Assembly: GCA_039707465.1 (NCBI GenBank) | Contig: CM077644.1 | Location: 98,692,375-98,756,374, forward strand | DNA from: Rhabdophis nuchalis | Taxonomy: Eukaryota > Chordata > Lepidosauria > Squamata > Natricidae | Length of the DNA stretch: 64,000 nucleotides | Direction: 5' to 3' | Shown: positions 60,974 to 64,000 of the stretch, one piece after another | How positions within the stretch are numbered: the first letter of the stretch is position 1 | How the letters are laid out: each line of letters opens with the position of its first letter | Notes under the pieces: generated by a model | Told to the model about the DNA's origin: nothing | Databases searched by the model: none | The model's input: only the letters and a program-made list of their open reading frames with translations | Translations under genes and position numbers: made by a program

Positions 60974-61510
60974 GGCCAAGTGAGCCGACTCCCCGCCCCC
61001 CGCGTGCGCATGCGCTGCCTGTTCCCCCTCCCCCCCTCCCCCTCTAGGCCAGCCGGTCCGCAGAATTTTCTTTAAAATGAAAGCGGTGCAAAAAAGGTTG
61101 GGGACCCCTGCCTTAGACCAATACGCTCCCAAAGAGAGGGCCTTCTCAGGGTGCCGTCGGCTGGACAATGCCGACTGGCGACACCTAGGGGAAGGGCCTT
61201 CTCTGTGGCGGGCCCTGCCCTGTGGAACGACCTACCCCCAGAACTTTGTACCATCATCGACCTCCGCCTCTTCCGCCAGTGTTTAAAAACACACCTCTTC
61301 CATCAAGCCGGCCTAACATAGCCTCCACTGGGACTAGCCATAGATAGTTTTAATTCGGGGATTTTAATTGGTTTTAGTGCAGGATGGGGATCTAATAGGT
61401 TTTTTAAATTTTGTATTGAGTTTTTTGTATGTATTTTTAATTTCCTGTGCGCCGCCCTGGGTCCTCTTGGAGAAGGGCGGGATATAAATTTAATAAAATA
61501 AATAAAAATA

Positions 61511-61952
61511 AATAAACATATTACCACTTTCTCTTTTTTCCTTCATGTTTCTCCCCTACGCTTCCTCTCATTCCTCCAAAATACTTGGGACTTCCAGAAA
61601 GAGGTTCTCAGAACTACCATTAATATGGCATGATGTTTCTAGGACACTGATTGCATATACTGCAGATGGAAAACAAGGACAAGCAAAACCACAGAGGGTT
61701 ATAAATGAAACATTACAACATCTGGGCCCCTCCACTTTAAAATTCTAGGTTATGGGAATTTCACAATAAAAATCTCATTCAGAAACAGTCCTTGACTTTG
61801 AACATAAATATTCGCAACAGGCAAACACTGTTCTGCCAAAACCATCAAAAAGAAGAAATCAGAGAAGGGGATAATCTTCTTCAAATGTCACTCCTCTAGT
61901 GTGGATTGTTGTCTGTTCTCTGTACCTGAAATGGAGAAAGGACACAGAGATG
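61511..61952. other. Flank without a recognised feature
   Basis: Nothing recognised. Confidence 0.4.
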
Positions 61953-62043
61953 AGATGAAATGGAGTGGGGTGGAGAGTGGAGTGAAGAGGAGTGGAATGG
62001 AATGGAGTGGAGTGAAAAGAGAAGGAAGTTGAGGAGAGGAGAG
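61953..62043. repeat. GGAGT/GGAAT-type low-complexity tract
   Basis: Imperfect pentamer repeats (ggagt, ggaat, gagga) in purine-rich DNA. Confidence 0.75.
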
Positions 62044-62330
62044 CAGAGGAACAGAACATAATTTTTAATTGGCCAAGTGTGATTGGACACACAAGGAATT
62101 TGCCTCCGATGGATAAACTCTCAATGTACATACAAATAATAGACTGATAATAGATCGTAAATCATACGATACAAACCACAATTGATAAATCATGATATAT
62201 ACCAATAGAAGGTAGTAGGAAAAATGAGAGGTGACAAAGATAAAAAGGTAGCAAGGATTATAGCAATGGCAATATACTATTGCTAAATGTAGTGTAGATG
62301 TTTTATCTGAAGTTGACAGGCTCGCAATGA
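62044..62330 (-). mobile_element. Probable LINE 3'-end fragment, unassigned clade
   Basis: 'aattggccaagtgtgattgg' followed by 'acacacaaggaatttgcctc' and 'tctcaatgtacatacaaat' matches a dispersed reptile repeat as I remember it, in minus orientation. No coding part is present and no flanking duplication was found. Confidence 0.45.
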
Positions 62331-63030
62331 AGATGATTCCAAACAATTCAGCTTTCTGCACATAAAGCTCATCATAATCTAATTATGCAGCCACAGCAAG
62401 ATGAACTTTCTTTACAAATTGAATTCTCCATTTGCACATATGAACTAGTCTAAGAGTGAGAAGTTGTAATTTGCTTTCCCACCCACATAGTTCCTCCATC
62501 CAGATGTTGGTGAAACTGCACTAAGTGAAGTATTAGATTGTAATCCCATTGAAATCTGTAGAATTGGTTTCAGATCTCTTACATTCACATCTGGTCTCCC
62601 TGACTTGCTAAGATTTTAAAAAGTGGGATGAAATGCTGCAAACCTTTTACAATTTAAAAAATTACTCCTATCAGCAACACTAAAAATACTGGTGTACTGA
62701 GTACATAATTATTGTCAACTGTCCTTGGAGAATGGAACCAAGATGAGCAAAATAAATTGGTGTCATATTATTGTTATATAACCATCATTATAATTCATTA
62801 CAGTTCTCTACCAAAGTTCTTTAAAAGACATGTAAAAAGTAAATCAAAAAACATTTCTATGAAACCAAAAAAGAGCTTATGAGTAAAGCTAGTTTTTCGC
62901 CATCACCATACAAAGCAAAGTTCACTCTCTGATCTTCACGTTACCATGTGCAGCACCTATTATTAGGATTACTCTTTTGGATACATTCATCTAGTTCTTG
63001 GTATTTAGATTGTTTGCTTGAAATGGAGAG
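62331..63030. other. Flank without a recognised feature
   Basis: Nothing recognised. Confidence 0.4.
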
Positions 63031-64000
63031 TAAAGTTGCATAAACAGAGGGATAGAATCAAGTTCATGTGAAGTGTTAATACTACTTTATAATGCCTTGG
63101 TAAGGCAACACTTGGAATACTGCATCCAGTTTTGATCGCCACAATGTAAAAAAGATGTTGAGACTCTAGAAAGAGTGCAGAGAAGAACAACAAAGATACT
63201 TAGAGGACTGGAAGCTAAAACAAATCAAGAACGGTTTCAGGTACTGGGTATGTCTAGCTTAATGAAAAGAAGGACTAAGGGTGACATGATAGCAGTGTTC
63301 CAATATCAGGGGGGCTGCCACAAAGAAGAAGGAGTCAATCTATTCTCCAAAGCACTCGAGGGTAGGACAAGAAGCAGTAGATGGAAACTAATCAAGGAGT
63401 CAAGCGATCTAGAAATAATGAGAAATTTCACGACAGAACAATTAACCAGTGGAACAACTTACCTCCAGAAATTGTGAATGCTCTAACACTGAAATGTTTA
63501 AGAAGAGATTGGATAACCATTTGTCTGAAATGATATTGGGTTGTGATGGTAAACCAATGGCACGCATGCTGGAAGTAGCATGCAGAGCCATTTCTCCGGG
63601 CATGCCAGCCATCGCCTATTGCTCTTCTGGGTTCTGGCCAGCTCGTCTTCATGCATGCAGGAGTGCTGGAAACTGGAAGAGCAGCTTCCTGGCATGCGTG
63701 CATGCATGCACTGGGAAACTGAGCCTCCTGTTTCTGGTGCACATATGCGTGCCGGCCAGCTGGCCTTCGCACGTGCATGCGCACCAGAAACCACAAGACC
63801 AGGTTACTGACCCATATGCACACACTGGAAACTGGAAGCTCAGTTTCCAGATGCACTCATTTGCGCCAGGGAAGTCCTCTTCCAGTTTCTGGTGCTCCCC
63901 CACACCTACGCTCCCATTTTGGCACTCAGTGCCGAAAAGGTTCACCAACACTGATACAGGATTTCCTGCCTAAGCAATGGATTACACTAAAAGACCCCCA
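63031..64000 (+). mobile_element. CR1-type LINE 3' copy, split by a MITE, runs off window
   Basis: Coding remnant 63040-63480 matches the CR1 copy at 48887: 'gcataaacagagggatagaatc', then 'VQRRTTKILRGLEAKTNQERFQ' in part and 'GMSSLMKRRTKGDMIAVF'. After the MITE (63541-63953) it resumes with 'cctgcctaagcaatggatta' and 'aaaagaccccca', the 3' signature. More diverged than the other copy. Confidence 0.87.
63541..63953. mobile_element. hAT-type MITE (family CAGTGATGGCGAACC), copy 3, inside CR1
   Basis: Left end TTGTGATGGTAAACC, right end GGTTCACCAACACTG. Flanks ATATTGGG and ATACAGGA match at five of eight. The interior has tandem-like 'agctggccttc', 'ctggtgc' and 'gcatgcgt' segments. Confidence 0.75.

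Larger units (their letters stand above)
56325..61110. mobile_element. hAT-type DNA element (4.8 kb) with nested L2 copy
   Basis: Terminal inverted repeats CAGGGGTCCCCAACC (56325) and GGTTGGGGACCCCTG (ending 61110) with an exact 8-bp duplication CCTTAGAC (56317-56324 and 61111-61118). Subterminal sequence 'cggtccgcggaccggtgccgg' at left and 'gccggtccgcagaattttc' at right resembles the mammalian Charlie/MER1-type hAT ends as I recall them. No transposase domain was recognised: the interior holds a GC-rich 393-bp inverted repeat, GA-rich satellite-like DNA, an L2 copy and a MITE remnant. It is therefore nonautonomous or heavily replaced. Confidence 0.92.
56081..61510 (+). mobile_element. L2-type LINE 3' fragment split by a 4.8-kb hAT-type element
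   Basis: The left piece 56081-56324 encodes 'LYMGLPLRCTRKLQLVQNAAARVI' in part, up to 'HGSGPSYM'; the right piece 61119-61510 continues 'rsqregllrvps...alwndlppel' and the 3' UTR 'gccgccctgggtcctcttgg', ending in an AAATA tail. Joined order and frame show one original L2 copy, cut by the element at 56325-61110. Confidence 0.9.

Noticed and set aside
63428..63973. Frames of 142-174 codons near the right edge
   Set aside because: They lie across a MITE with locally repeated segments inside a CR1 fragment; no domain.

Overview
The window is vertebrate nuclear DNA, most likely from a squamate reptile and probably a snake. The evidence is its repeat content: Bov-B, CR1, L2-type and Rex1-type LINE copies, tRNA-derived SINEs, a very large number of hAT-type miniature elements with 8-bp target duplications, and abundant tetranucleotide microsatellites. 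No prokaryotic, viral or CRISPR-like content was seen.

Only one host gene is recognisable. The first coding exon of COL11A1 (alpha-1 chain of type XI collagen) lies on the minus strand at 21993-22113. It carries a signal peptide, ends at a consensus splice donor, and sits in a GC/CpG-rich block (about 21990-22830) that holds the presumed 5' UTR and promoter with two CCAAT boxes. Everything below 21993 is therefore read as COL11A1 intron 1; exon 2 was not found and must lie outside the window. Everything above about 22.8 kb is read as upstream flank, and no second host gene was seen there.

Intron 1 (1-21992) contains SINEs, a palindromic foldback MITE at 6147-6252, other hAT-type MITEs, and a long L2-type LINE (copy A, about 10330-13802) with endonuclease and reverse transcriptase reading frames broken by a small deletion. 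The upstream flank (22.8-64 kb) is denser in nested insertions. A Rex1-type LINE (48051-50333, 16-bp target duplication) sits in an L2 tail and is itself interrupted by an L2 fragment and a CR1. One MITE lies inside another (45293-46051). A 4.8-kb hAT-type element (56325-61110, 8-bp duplication) splits an L2 fragment and carries a second long L2 copy (copy B) with a single premature stop.

The strongest observations beyond the COL11A1 exon are (i) a palindromic hAT MITE family with six dated copies, (ii) a hAT MITE family that carries a (CTTT)n microsatellite at a fixed internal position, and (iii) the nested insertions, which give a relative chronology. I found no convincing evidence of an undescribed multi-gene system. 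Repeat family names rest on recognised motifs and were not checked against a repeat library.
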